A stretch of DNA of 64,000 nucleotides from Kappaphycus alvarezii. Taxonomy: Eukaryota; Rhodophyta; Florideophyceae; Gigartinales; Solieriaceae. The DNA lies in assembly GCA_002205965.3 (NCBI GenBank), contig NADL03000013.1:434001-498000 (forward strand), given 5' to 3'. The position numbers and the translations under genes were made by a program. Numbering within the stretch: the first letter of the stretch is position 1; each line of letters begins with the position of its first letter. Of the stretch, positions 49,100 to 58,990 are shown in pieces. The notes below the pieces were generated by a model, which had not been told where the DNA came from, did no database searches, and was given only the letters and a program-made list of their open reading frames with translations.

Positions 49100-49849
49100 A
49101 TGGCCTTCATCCCAAACACCCCACCTCCACCTTATTCCTCCCCAAACCTCCACTTCATCCGATCCGTCCCCCGCGCAGTGCCTCGCTTTTTCCACACCCA
49201 CCTCCCAAGTGCACCATGCCGAACAACGAAACGTTACCCACGCTGCCATTCATACCCCAGCCCCGCCGCGCGTTGAGAGTCGAGATGCCATGGAATTCTT
49301 TCGAAACCGGGAGGGCAAATGGCATTCGTGGCGTGTGACGCATCATCTCGCGTTCAAACGGTCGGAATCAGGCGAGTCAGAAATCAAAATGGAGTGTCTA
49401 CCGCCGTCCGACTCTCGCATTATAGAATTATGTCGTGCTCATGACATTGAGCCTGACTTGTGTCAAGGTGGATGTCATGTGTCATGGAAAGCGACATTGG
49501 CATGGGATCAGGAAGGGGAAAACCATGAAGGGGAGACTGTATTTGCGTTAGTAGGCGACGAGGGGAAAGAGGGGCGAGAGGGTCGTATGTTACGCGATAG
49601 AGGATACGCAGAGGTGGTACCAATTGTAGGCAAGTATTGGTTGGACAGTGAAGACGACCTCAATCTGCAAACAGAGTATGACGGTGGGGTGGTGGAAAAA
49701 TTTCTTTCGATGGAAGTGACGTTGTAAACCGAGTATCAACAGTGAGACGATTTGGCGGTTTCAGCACAGCCACGTTTGCAACAGAAAGTCGAGTAGGAGT
49801 GCAAGAAGAGTCGGACATGAAAGCGGACGACATGGCAGGGTGGATGTGA
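49100..49849 (+). CDS. cpeS: CpcS/CpeS-family phycobiliprotein bilin lyase
   Basis: Attaches bilin chromophores to phycobiliprotein cysteines in phycobilisome assembly. The lipocalin-like core (frame of 49209-49727) has the family's hallmark opening 'AMEFFRNREGKWHSWRVTHHLAF', then 'ESEIKMECLPPSDSRIIELC', 'VSWKATLAWDQEGENHEGETVF', 'GRMLRDRGYAEVVPIVGKYWLD' and 'EYDGGVVEKF'. A 1-nt break near 49700 leads to 'SFDGSDVVNRVSTVRRFGGF' and 'STATFATESRV', the conserved C-terminal block, ending in TGA at 49847-49849. I choose the start at 49100 (CCACCATGG context). It opens a different frame with a Ser/Pro/Phe/Arg leader ('MAFIPNTPPPPYSSPNL', then 'RAVPRFFHTH'), consistent with plastid import, and needs one more 1-nt break before 49280. 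Without the leader the length fits the family. Convergent with LSM2. Confidence 0.88.
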
Positions 49850-50510
49850 TCAAACTAGTCGACGAGTTGCTGCTACACGGTCCCGGCGCAATGGATGCGA
49901 CACAGGCCAATGAAAACGCAGAGGAGGCTGAGAAGAAACCGGGACTGACAGCAGGAAGGCGACAAGATGGGGAACTGTGAACAGTGCGCAGCCGCCATCG
50001 GCGAACAGCGCGTTCGGGTCGGGTTTAGTTCGATGAAAAAGGACGATGGGAACAAGAAATCGCAACTGAGCGACGAAGTAATCGCAGCGGCAAATAAGGC
50101 CGGGGTGGACCTGAGCAAGATCCCCGAGCATGCGTGCTGATTTTGTGGCGAGTTTTGAGCAGCGCGGTGAGAAATGAGAGTGTTGTTTGGGCGGGTAAGG
50201 GGTCATAGGGCCAGGGTTAGGGGCATTGCGACCCTGGCGGTACTCGCGACGGGTGGCATCTTGTAGAAGGGTCATGTCGACGTCGGCGGGGTTGAGATGT
50301 ACGTAGCGGACGACGGAACCTCGAATAAAGACGGTGGAGATTGAGAGAAGGTGCGGGTGTTTGTCACCGTTTAGTACTTGAACTTGCTCGAGCTTGCAGT
50401 TGAGGTATTGATCGACGCTGTGGAGAATGCCGCGGATCATAAGGTCGTTTTTTCAGCTCGACGGTTACGGACTTTGATTCGAGTGTCTTGAAGAAGGAAA
50501 AGAAGAGCAT
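49850..50510 (-). CDS. LSM2: LSM2, U6 snRNA-associated Sm-like protein
   Basis: Subunit of the Lsm2-8 ring (U6 snRNA 3' end) and Lsm1-7 ring (mRNA decay). The start at 50510 gives 'MLFFSFFKTLESKSVTVELK', the characteristic LSM2 opening. After a run of six A, where one extra base breaks the frame, comes 'DLMIRGILHSVDQYLNCKLE' (Sm1), then 'HPHLLSISTVFIRGSVVRYV' (Sm2, with the RG dipeptide) and 'DVDMTLLQDATRREYRQGR'. LSM2 normally ends near here (about 95 residues, around 50220). The open frame runs on about 100 residues to 49850 without family similarity, so the true stop probably lies earlier and another frame error hides it. Convergent with the CpeS-type gene. Confidence 0.9.
49967..50140 (+). 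CDS. 57-residue hypothetical protein with CxxC
   Basis: An open frame starting 'MGNCEQCAAAIGEQRVRVGF' and ending 'AGVDLSKIPEHAC'. The CxxC near the start and the balanced, soluble amino-acid mix look more protein-like than most chance frames here. A second frame immediately upstream (from 49891, 'MDATQANENAEEAEKKPGL') could form its N-terminus if a 1-nt break joins them. 'CEQCAAAIGEQRVRVG' faintly resembles a PARP-type zinc-finger opening, but no further ligands follow. It lies on the opposite strand to the long C-terminal extension of LSM2, so one of the two is probably not translated. Confidence 0.35.
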   Translation: MGNCEQCAAAIGEQRVRVGFSSMKKDDGNKKSQLSDEVIAAANKAGVDLSKIPEHAC

Positions 50511-50698
50511 TGTTGGTGTGGGGTGGGTTGTGAGCGGGGGAACCGGGTGGTGCGTTTGCGGGGGGTGGGTGCAATGTTTTGAGCGCGGAAGGGATTTGGC
50601 GGATCACGCGGGTTGGATCACAACGGGACGGGGGTTGCGGACTGGCGGCCCGAGGAATTGACGGACCGTTTGGGTCCGATGCAGGGTTTGTTGTATCG

Positions 50699-50719
50699 TT
50701 GTACAGTACAGTACAGTAT
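50699..50719. promoter_or_regulatory. GTACAGTACAGTACAGTA array upstream of LSM2
   Basis: Three overlapping TACAGTA units about 190 bp upstream of the LSM2 ATG. A further CTACTGTACGGTAG lies at 50773-50787. Confidence 0.5.
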
Positions 50720-51473
50720 CCTGAGCTGGATGGTCGGATGGTCGGCCGTCAAACAAAACCTGCCACAGTGTGGACTACTGTACGGTAGTTGCTGTCCGGA
50801 GTTGGTCATATCGTGGGTACAGCGTTTTACTGTATTGCCTACTATGTGTCTTGACGATGTTGGTTCATGCAGGTTTTGTAGGGCAGAAAACGGCGGTAAA
50901 TTTTGCAAAAATCGCGCTTGTGGGAGGGGGCGCACTATACCATATATCATGACAGGCAATAGGGTATGATCCCGACCATTGGTTTTTGCTGTAGGCCCGC
51001 TTTGTTCAACCTCTCATCTCGTTTTGAAACAGCGCAGCGGCCTTCGCTCACTCCAACAAAGTTCTCAGCGCGAGGTTGAATATTCCACATTCCTTCCCAC
51101 ACAGGAGCGTTTGCACTACTTGGGAGGTCGGGGCGACGACATGACTTTGTGCAGCGACTCGGGATTCGTTGTGTCGTACATACCTCGAATACTTATCAGA
51201 GCAGTGGTGCAGGCTTTTCTACACTGCATGCCAATGGAATTTTCCGATAAATGAAAGCCAGCACAGAAATGTGGTGGGTGCCGTATGCTGACAGGACTCG
51301 ACTGTGACGGTGTAATGGCCCTGCGGAGCTGGGTGTAGGTTTTTCTGTCACAAGGGCGCGATTTGGTTTTGGTTTTTTGAAATTTGCAAACATAGCATGG
51401 CACGCCCGTCATGCCCCCCCAGCATGCTGTACAAAAGTACACAATTACCCTTATCGGCATTGTTGTGACTGGG

Positions 51474-51645
51474 TACAGTCCCAGTACTGTAAAGGTGGAA
51501 TCTACTGTATATTTCTTTACAGATCATGAATTTAACAAATGACTGCTCACGATGTGGTGTACAAAGCCGCAGCGAGGCAGAAATGAACAGTAGTGTAGTG
51601 TACAGATGCTTTCGCAGTACACTACTGTACAGTACACTTCTGTAC
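51474..51645. promoter_or_regulatory. TACNGTA cluster upstream of the URI1-like gene
   Basis: TACAGT/ACTGTA arms at 51474-51491, AGTGTAC and GTACACT arms between 51597 and 51623, and CTACTGTACAGTACACT at 51622-51638. All lie 350-530 bp upstream of the ATG. Confidence 0.5.
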
Positions 51646-52001
51646 ATGGCATTAAATACAGCACGGCAGGCCCCGTGGGGGTGGCCTGTCCAGTTTGCCT
51701 TTCCACTTGTAAAAAGCGCCAGCGCTGTTCGATACATACCGCATCGGGCCGCCGAAACAAGCCGGTTCGATGCATCCAGAATTGGCTCTATATTCTCGGC
51801 TATCAGCAAATCTGAAGCTTTCGGTTCGACCGCCGCTTTCCACCAACCCCTGTTCCTCCGTTCCTCCGTTCCCCTTGTCGTAAGCTTTCGTTTCCACTCC
51901 GCCCCTCCTTACCCCGCAGATTTTTTACCCCCTTCCCATCCCCTTCAGTTGTTCATTCCGCTGCACCATCGTTCTCCGCCCCCTAATCATCTACATGAAC
52001 C

Positions 52002-53497
52002 ATGCCTTCGTCCTACCCCTTTACATCCCCATCCTCCCTATCCCACCTTGACCAATCCCGTCTCTCGTATCATTCCCTTTCCCGTCGTCTCTTTTCCCTC
52101 CCTCACCGTCTCAACCACCCAGGTCTTATTCCCGTAGCTCCAAGACTCTACCTGTCAGGCCAAGTTATCGACACCAACCACATTACCGTGGTTCTAGGTC
52201 CTCGGGCGAAGACACCTACTATGCAGAGCGTTCCGCCTTCCAAGCACGTGGCATTGTCCAACGTCGTCTCGCCGATATTGACCACAGAATCACCAACCTC
52301 TCACTGTCAGCAGCCCTGTACAAAGTCCCAACAACTCCAACACCAACACCACTCAAACTCAGCCTCGCGCCACAACCCAGCGCCCTACTTCTGATTCATT
52401 TAACCCTCCTACACTAGCGCCCGAGGAGAACAAAACCCCTCGTTCAACCCAGGTGTCCTCGCCCGCCCGCGCCGTCCTCAGAAGCTTACCTCCGCGAAAA
52501 AGCCAACAACACGTGCACCCATCCTGACGGACTCACCCCAGTTAACGACCGCAGGCAGCGGATCCTCCGTAGAAAACCGCAGCCCTAAGCGAGACTCTGC
52601 ACGCATGTCACGTGGCAAAGAGACCGACCAGGAAACCAAGTATGGGAAGGAAGTGATTGATGCGCAAGCCGTGCCCGGTATGCAGGTGAACGTGGACAAT
52701 GGAAGTGTGCAAAAGTTGCAGAAGAAAGTATCATTCAGTGAACCCATGTGACCCAGGTGGAGTGGCGGCATCGTTTAAGACTCGCAAACGACCACACAGG
52801 AAGTCACCTCTTGCATTAGCATTAGCACAAGCAAGAGCTGAGCATGAAGAACTGCTAAGGTCAGGCAAGTTGGTAGAGGGTGGGGAGAGTGAGGAGGAGG
52901 ATTCGAGGCAGCGGATGGAGCAAGCGGGCAGCAATTGGAAGGGGAGAAGATGAAAGGGGAGTGGAATAAGGTGGTGGAGAATGCGGAGAGGCAGATGAGG
53001 GGGGTGTTGTGAATTTAGTGGAGGTTTACGAAGGCGATGAAAATGAGCCAAGCCGAGTTGAAATGGGACAGGGATTTGTGCCGGATGAGAGTGTTGTATG
53101 GGATGATGAGTGTGAGGAGTATCTGGATTTGACAGGGGGCATGCGGGATCAGTGAAGCGTGCGACGTCGACTAATGTGATTGGATCGGCAGCTTCAGTCG
53201 AGTCATCCGTGACAGATGAGAGTAATAGTACAACAGAGATGATGGGGGACGAAAAGTTGGACAGGGAGGACTTTTAATGGAATTGTTGGAGATGGAGCGA
53301 GAGGAAAAGGAAAAGGAGGAAAGGGAAGAGGAGAGGAGGGAGAAAGTCGCCGCGGAGAAAGTGCAGAAAGAGGAAAACGATTTGGTAAGGGTTTCAGCCG
53401 TGGATTTTTCAATCGTGGGGGTTCCGGCGGGACGAAGAAAACAAAGAAGGTGGCTGCGACATCGTCAAAGGAAATCTCTGATGGTGACGAACGATGA
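52002..53497 (+). CDS. URI1: URI1-like unconventional prefoldin (RPB5 interactor)
   Basis: Prefoldin-like protein of the R2TP/RNA-polymerase assembly pathway. After a Ser/Pro-rich start, 'APRLYLSGQVIDTNHITVVLG' is followed one frame later by 'GEDTYYAERSAFQARGIVQRRL', then 'ADIDHRITNLSLS'. These match the 'pGkvv.TNeitVlLG....aers..qa..iv.rR...i...i..l' prefoldin block of URI. Further down are 'VQKLQKKVSFSEP', acidic 'EEED' runs near 52890 and a charged helix 'EREEKEKEEREEERREKV' (about 53290-53345). The C-terminal 'FGKGFSRGFFNRGGSGGTKK' resembles the family's GF.rGf tail, ending 'SSKEISDGDER' with TGA at 53495-53497. At least six frame breaks are needed. The prefoldin block carries the assignment; the middle is low complexity. 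Confidence 0.55.
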
Positions 53498-54376
53498 TTG
53501 AAGCAAGTTGGGGAGGAAGGAAATGGGATGGATCACAGAGTGGATTAGGTGAAGATAAACGAAATGGGAGGAGTGGAAGGCAGGCAGGGTGGAGACAGAG
53601 AGGCCGTGCATGAGAGGGTGATGGAGCGGGTGGTGGAGCGGAGGGGGAGTAGGAGTGGTAGTGGACATGGGAGAAAGAATCGACAGTTCGGGCCGCAAAC
53701 TTGAAGCAAATGATTGAGGGAACCGGGACTGATGGGTGGAGCGAGCGGAAAGCAGCACGATAGATGACGGCGAGAATGCGGAAAGTGCGGGCGTGGTAAG
53801 CAGGTTTAGGCAGATGAGACAGCGTCAACGACTTGGATCGAAAGGGCAGATGGGGCGAACGGGGCACTAAGTTTAGTGGATGGAGCACTGTCGACCGCAG
53901 GTTGCTGTGACAGACGTAGAGATTTCTAGAGTATTGCTGGAGCACGGTGCAGAGTTATAAGTTTATGCGGGATGAATCGGCTATGCTATCGAACGGTTGA
54001 GCGATAGGGTATACGGTATCGACGGTGTAAGTAAAATGCAGACATGCAAGCTATCAATTGCGACTGCGGACGGAGGATATTGAAGCATTTTAAATTGATG
54101 ACGATTCGCATTGCAACTAATTGCCAGAGCAAACGGCAGTCCAATTCCCGCCGTTTGCTCTCGGGCCAAGGAAAATCTAATTCAAGCTGAGGATGTACTG
54201 TGAGAACGAGATTTGATCCTCGAGGAATGGCCGATTTAATCCCTTTTGTCCTGCATCTACGGTAACAGATCGCGAAGTACCGTACCCATGAGCTTGTAGT
54301 AGATATAAAAGGCTTGAAGTACAAGCGCTCGTACTTCCCCCCCCCATAACAGCTCTACATCCTCACACCAAAAACC
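53498..54376. other. Interval between URI1-like and RBR genes
   Basis: No gene recognised. The first 400 bp is purine-rich on plus and could be 3' UTR or unrecovered URI1-like tail. The long minus-strand frame (53409-53945) is its shadow. TACGGTA (54258-54264) and TACCGTA (54278-54284) form a TACNGTA palindrome about 95 bp upstream of the RBR start. Confidence 0.4.
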
Positions 54377-55692
54377 ATGTCCAGGACCGAATTCCACCCC
54401 ACGGCGCTGTCCGCATCACCCAGCCGACCCAGCAGCACCGCTTGCATTTCCGTAACCGTTTCAACGCCCCAACTCCCCGTCCTCCACCGTTCACACAAAC
54501 CATGCTTCAAGCTTGCCTGCCAGCCCTTCCTCAACTTTCCGCCACCCTGCCATAAATGACTTAAAAGGGCCAATGCGCCCCCAAAACCCAAACCGTCCCC
54601 CATCCCCCATCCCCCTCCGTCTTCCTCACACACCCGCTTACCAAGCATGACGACAACCGAATCCCCATCCTCTACGCCCTCCCGGTTCCCGACAACCTCT
54701 CCATCATCCCTGTCACCCCCTCTCCTGCACCACCCGCACGAAACCGCACCCACGTCAACCAAACTCCAACCCAGCCCCTTCTGGTCGATGAATTCGATAT
54801 GTGGAAGCAACTTCGTGCTAGCAGTGGCATATCCCCGGCCCCTTCACCACCCCGTCTTTTTCAAGCCGGGTTACATATTCCGCTCCCACTATTACTCAAC
54901 GCTCAGGTGTCCGTCCCCAAGATAGGACTTGCGCCGTATGTTATGTGGCGAAAAACCGAGGCCACATACGAGTTGTGCTGGGTGTTTTGTTCCTATCTGT
55001 CATAAATGCTTTTCGGCTTGGCTAGAGCTGCGGGTACGTGAAGGGTATTCGTCACAATTGTCGTGATGAAGTGTTCGGCGAGTGTTACGCCGGATGAGGT
55101 GCGTGCGTTTTGTGACTGGCCGTTTATAGGAAGCATTTGTATCAGTTGAGTCGGGAGGAGCATCGGGGAATGATGATGCGGTGTGGTGTCCGATGGAGGG
55201 CTGTTGGAGATTGTTGAGGGAGAAGAAGCCCGATGATGGTGGCGAAGGCGAGCTTGAGTGTCCGGATTGTGGTTCGCATGTTTGCCCAAAGTGTCTGTCC
55301 TTTGGCCATGATGATAAGCCGTGCCCCGTCCCGCATATCAACCGGGACAGCGTATGTGGTCCATTGTGGCAATGGATGAATACGAAGAAGTGCCCCAAAT
55401 GTGGTGTCAGGATTCAACGTGCAGGGGGGTGTTCCAGATGCGATGCACTAGTTGTCTCACCACGTTTTGTTGGAGGTGTCGTGGAATACTTCATTCCCCC
55501 CCGTTGGTTAATGAGAGAGGAAAACAATTGCGAACGTGCGTCTGCCCGAGAAGCGCAGACATGGGTGTGGTCCTTACGGCAGTTGGCGTCGTGGTCGTAG
55601 GGACTCCGCTGGCCGCTGCCGCTGCCGTTGTGGTGGGGCCCTGCTCTGATCGTTTATGCTGCTTTACCCGGAGAAAAGAAGGGACCAGGTGA
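54377..55692 (+). CDS. RBR-type (RING-IBR-RING) E3 ubiquitin ligase with C-terminal membrane helix
   Basis: Transfers ubiquitin through a RING2 cysteine. A Pro/Ser-rich N-terminus leads to RING1 pieces in shifted frames: 'CAVCYVAKN' (about 54930) and 'CAGCFVPICHKCFSAWLELR' (about 54975-55035). The IBR domain is 'WCPMEGCWRLLREKKPDDGG' with 'LECPDCGSHVCPKCLSFGHD' and 'KPCP' (55183-55330). RING2 is 'KKCPKCGVRIQRAGGCS' followed, after a 1-nt break, by 'MRCTSCLTTFCWRCRGIL' (55384-55485). The Cys in 'GGCS' is in the position of the RBR catalytic cysteine. A hydrophobic segment 'VVLTAVGVVVVGTPLAAAAA' then suggests a single C-terminal membrane anchor, as in RNF144-like proteins. The start is uncertain (54377 or 54647). 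Stop TGA at 55690-55692. About four frame breaks. Confidence 0.75.
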
Positions 55693-57059
55693 GGGCTAGG
55701 GTGTCCAATTTTTTCAGCCGTTTGTAACCTACTGTGGGACATACCCCACCCAATAGGGTTTGCGTCGCACCCACATACGATAGATTTGTCATGATTTCTG
55801 GGCAGGCTGAGAGCGTTTATATCGCCAAGTTTTGTTATGCCTGCATTTTCTCGAGAACTTCTACCTTAATCGGAGCTGATATCTGCATCATTAACTTCAG
55901 CAGACTTTCTGCCCCTTTTTCGTTTCGTTAGTCTAAGCTGCAGCGTCACAATTCCATTCCCTCTCTAAACAACATCAACCTAATCCTCTCCAATGGATTT
56001 TAGAACGAAAATTTAAGAGTAAAATATTGTCGTATTGATTTGAATTCAATGAATTGCAAGCAGTGCAACGTGAGAAACTGTACACCCATTATATGGAGGA
56101 AGTTTAAATGAAAAAGAAGAGGGACAAAAGGTACTGGCCCTGCTGTTGTGAGTTTTAGCGTGTCTCTGGATGATCATCATGGCAACGAATCGCCGTCCTC
56201 GCTTTGGAGCCCTCGTTCTGATGATTTTGGTTTTTGCCGCTTTGGTTGGATTGTCATCCCTCGCCCCCATGCAGTTGGGTCGATCCGGGAAAGGCGTGTA
56301 AGGAGTGCCGTCCTCCTCGATCAGGCTGAGCAATGCTCAGCGTGCCCTGCTCTCAATCACTGCTGTATTTATCACAGAAAGCGACGGGTCACAGCTGTTG
56401 TTGCTGTCCTGTTGGTTACTCAAGATCGCTCACTTCGAGAATTCGCTGTTGTCATCGTGGCTCTCTGTAAGCACATTGTTTACACCAGGGTTTTTCAACC
56501 TGTTGTTTTCTCGGCTTGCCAAGATTCCACTGGGGAATTTTCTTCCATCCTCTTTGGCGGGCAGGCGTCAGTTAAGCCCTTGCCGGCTGTGTCCGTTAAA
56601 AAGGCCCACTTCAATATTTTTAATAAATGAAGTTCGCAGTGTCTCTCTTTCTGTCATGATGTCAGCAGCAGGGTATCGGAAGACGACCGCGAAGACACGT
56701 GTCCACAGGGCGTGAAACGCCGCATGACAATGTTGCTTCTCCTGCACTGCGAAGTTAATTGAGGTCCCGTGGCGCTCTGAGTCATGATATTGTTCACTGA
56801 TCTGCCCATAATGCCACTGTAAATGGGGTAAGGTCAATGCCTTCATGATGATGGGCGACTTTCTCTGCTGCCTGGTCAGGAGTTCTCACGGGCCGTAGTG
56901 GGAACACCAAGGCCCGTGAAGTTTCGGTATGGGGCGGATTGCGGGCTCACCACAGTGACGTCTAAACCTTGCGGGGGAGTATCTTAGCGAGATGGGGATC
57001 ATTGATGGCAAGGGCGAGAAAAACTGGGTTCTTCATTTAGAGATTAAAGTGGGTCTGCT
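55693..57059. other. Interval with little coding signal
   Basis: No recognised gene apart from a possible short membrane peptide at 56179. Overlapping open stretches on both strands at 56046-56846 have no domain I recognise. Confidence 0.4.
56179..56301 (+). CDS. Possible 40-residue single-pass membrane peptide
   Basis: The frame starts 'MATNRRPRFGALVLMILVFA', continuing 'ALVGLSSLAP', and ends after GKGV. A basic N-terminus followed by about 20 hydrophobic residues is the layout of a small tail- or signal-anchored peptide. Short frames of this composition arise by chance, and nothing else supports it. Confidence 0.2.
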   Translation: MATNRRPRFGALVLMILVFAALVGLSSLAPMQLGRSGKGV

Positions 57060-58440
57060 AAGCAGACACATCCCGGCAAAGGCCTAAACGATGCCTCCAT
57101 AAGGTCGCCGACCCCCGCGCACGCTATCACATGCATCGCGCCTGCGCGCCAGCGTGTCTAGTAGACCATGTTTTCAAACTTGCAGATCCGACATACGACC
57201 GTACCGCTGCCAAAGCTTTTGGCGACCTTCAACGGACGTCATTTACGGTGCTTCATGGTATCACGCTGTCGGACGAAGAATGGTCGCAGGCCATACTGCC
57301 CTTCCGACTTGGTGGTCTCGGCGTCTCACCTATCGAACCATTCCTCCACGGAGCCGCTGTCGGAAGTCTCATCAATGCAGCACCTGTCCGTGTCCGGTCC
57401 GGGGCACACATCGGGCCACGATCCACCGCCCTCAGGGGCTCTCGATGCCGCCAAGCTGCCGTTCCCATGCGCGAGTTTGTCCTCCGCATACCCGGCCGTC
57501 CCACTCCGTCGACCTGGGTTCCTTCGCCCCGCTTCCCCTCTCTGCAGAGCACACCCACGTGGAAACCTACCTAAATGGTGTGCAGCAGGAGGCGCTGGCC
57601 CAAGGCCCTCCTGCTGCACACTGGTACGACGAGGTCTGGGTTCGTTGCCCAAATCCAGACAATCACACCGCCGCCGCAGTGAGGAACCGGATACGCAGCC
57701 TCGCATTCCGCAAAGGCCCCGGTGCCGCATTCCTCCTCGCCCATCCCACCACCGACACGGAAGTGTCGGCAGTACACTGGAAGACCATGGTACGCGCTAC
57801 CTTGGACTCTCTTTTACGATGACTCGCTCCTTCCGAACTGTGAGCATTGCAAACGACCCATATACAGGCTAGGAGACCACGCAGTGGACTTGTGTCCTTC
57901 TGGTTTCGGTCGCAAACACCGGTATGGCTCGCTACGCAACGTTATTGCCAGCCGTATCGCCTGTGCAGCCATTCTGGACTGCCAGTTTGAGGTTCTGCTC
58001 CTGGTGCCAGGCACCGAGCTAAGACCCGCTGATATCCTTGTCCAGCCACCGCCAACTCCCGACGGCACTGCGAAGCGCCCCATCGCCTGCGACGTCACTG
58101 TCGTATCACCGTTCAAGGCCGACGTATGATCAAGGTCTACCCGAGAATTGGGAGGTGCTGCTTCAGTTGCGCACTGCAACAAGGTCACTGACCTAGAACG
58201 CAAACTGTTGCGTCGACTCTCGCCCCCTTCTAACAACCCCACACAGGTCCCCAACTTTGATTTCCAACTGCTGGCTTTCGATTCCCTGGGTTCGCCTTCC
58301 CCCGCTACTATCCTCTCCATAAAGGATCTCCTCCCGCGCATCGCAGAAAAGTTGCATACATCTGTTCGAGTTATTCGAACTAAAATATATCGACGCATTA
58401 GTTGGACGAGGCATATGGTAAGATCCGAGCGTTACTGAGT
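57060..58440 (+). mobile_element. RLE-type (R2-like) non-LTR retrotransposon, 3' end, copy 2
   Basis: Encodes the end of a reverse transcriptase ORF and the C-terminal endonuclease. Thumb/linker: 'DPTYDRTAAKAFGDLQRTSF' and 'ILPFRLGGLGVSPIEPF' (57180-57350), the 'lP...GGlGl' block of non-LTR RTs. Zinc knuckle: 'CEHCKRPIYRLGDHAVDLC', C-x2-C-x9-H-x4-C (57841-57897), as in R2-type elements. Restriction-like endonuclease: 'ELRPADILV' and 'IACDVTVVSP' (58016-58110), the RPD...D motif. After another break, 'LAFDSLGSPSPATILSIKDL' ends near 58438. The long frame 57722-58129 is intact; others are broken. Same family as copy 1 at 10380-11400. Confidence 0.75.
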
Positions 58441-58990
58441 CGGAGGCACGCTGCCGCGGCCGAAAAGTAACGCAGCTTGTCTGCTGGTTGGCTATGAGCA
58501 GGCTTTTTAGAGCATGGCCACTCACGGTCCAATCCAGTTTCAATTCAAAACAAAAACTATACAGACGTATTACAGTTGTCAATTGCTGATAGGCAGATCT
58601 AAATAAATGGAACTCGGGATCGAATGCGGTTGGATTGAAACCCGATAGCCCCCTCCTGCTGAAGCCAATGCAAATGAGCACGGCAGTCACATGGACAATA
58701 CTACACTACAGAGGTTGCTAAGAGCATTCCTACCGTTCTGCCCAAACCCCCAAAATTAGTGCAATTTGTAACTACATGATTGGCCGACTAATACCGGCTG
58801 CGTTTGCCCCACATCCAAAGCGTGCTAGCCCGTATGGGTGACCTAGCCCAAAACTTTGAATGCCGTCCAGAAAACTAACTCCACATTTCATCCATATCCT
58901 TTCAACGTCACCCGCTTTCATATTATCCTGTCTCTGTCCAAGCTCCAATGAAACTTTCCAGTTCGTCATCCTCCGATGATGATGATCTCA
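58441..58990. other. Interval between RLE element and Harbinger element
   Basis: No gene recognised. No poly-A tail or clear target-site duplication was seen after the RLE element. Confidence 0.4.

Larger units (their letters stand above)
50511..52001. other. Divergent promoter region between LSM2 and URI1-like genes
   Basis: No gene recognised in 1.5 kb. Open stretches on both strands overlap and lack domains. It holds the densest set of TACNGTA motifs in the window (50699-50719, 50773-50787, 51474-51491, 51597-51645). Confidence 0.45.

Noticed and set aside
53409-53945. Minus-strand 178-residue open frame
   Set aside because: Low-complexity Pro/Ser/His composition is the antisense image of purine-rich plus-strand sequence at the end of the URI1-like gene.
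54355-54810. Minus-strand 151-residue Gly/Val-rich frame
   Set aside because: Shadow of the Pro/Ser-rich N-terminal region of the RBR gene; no domain.
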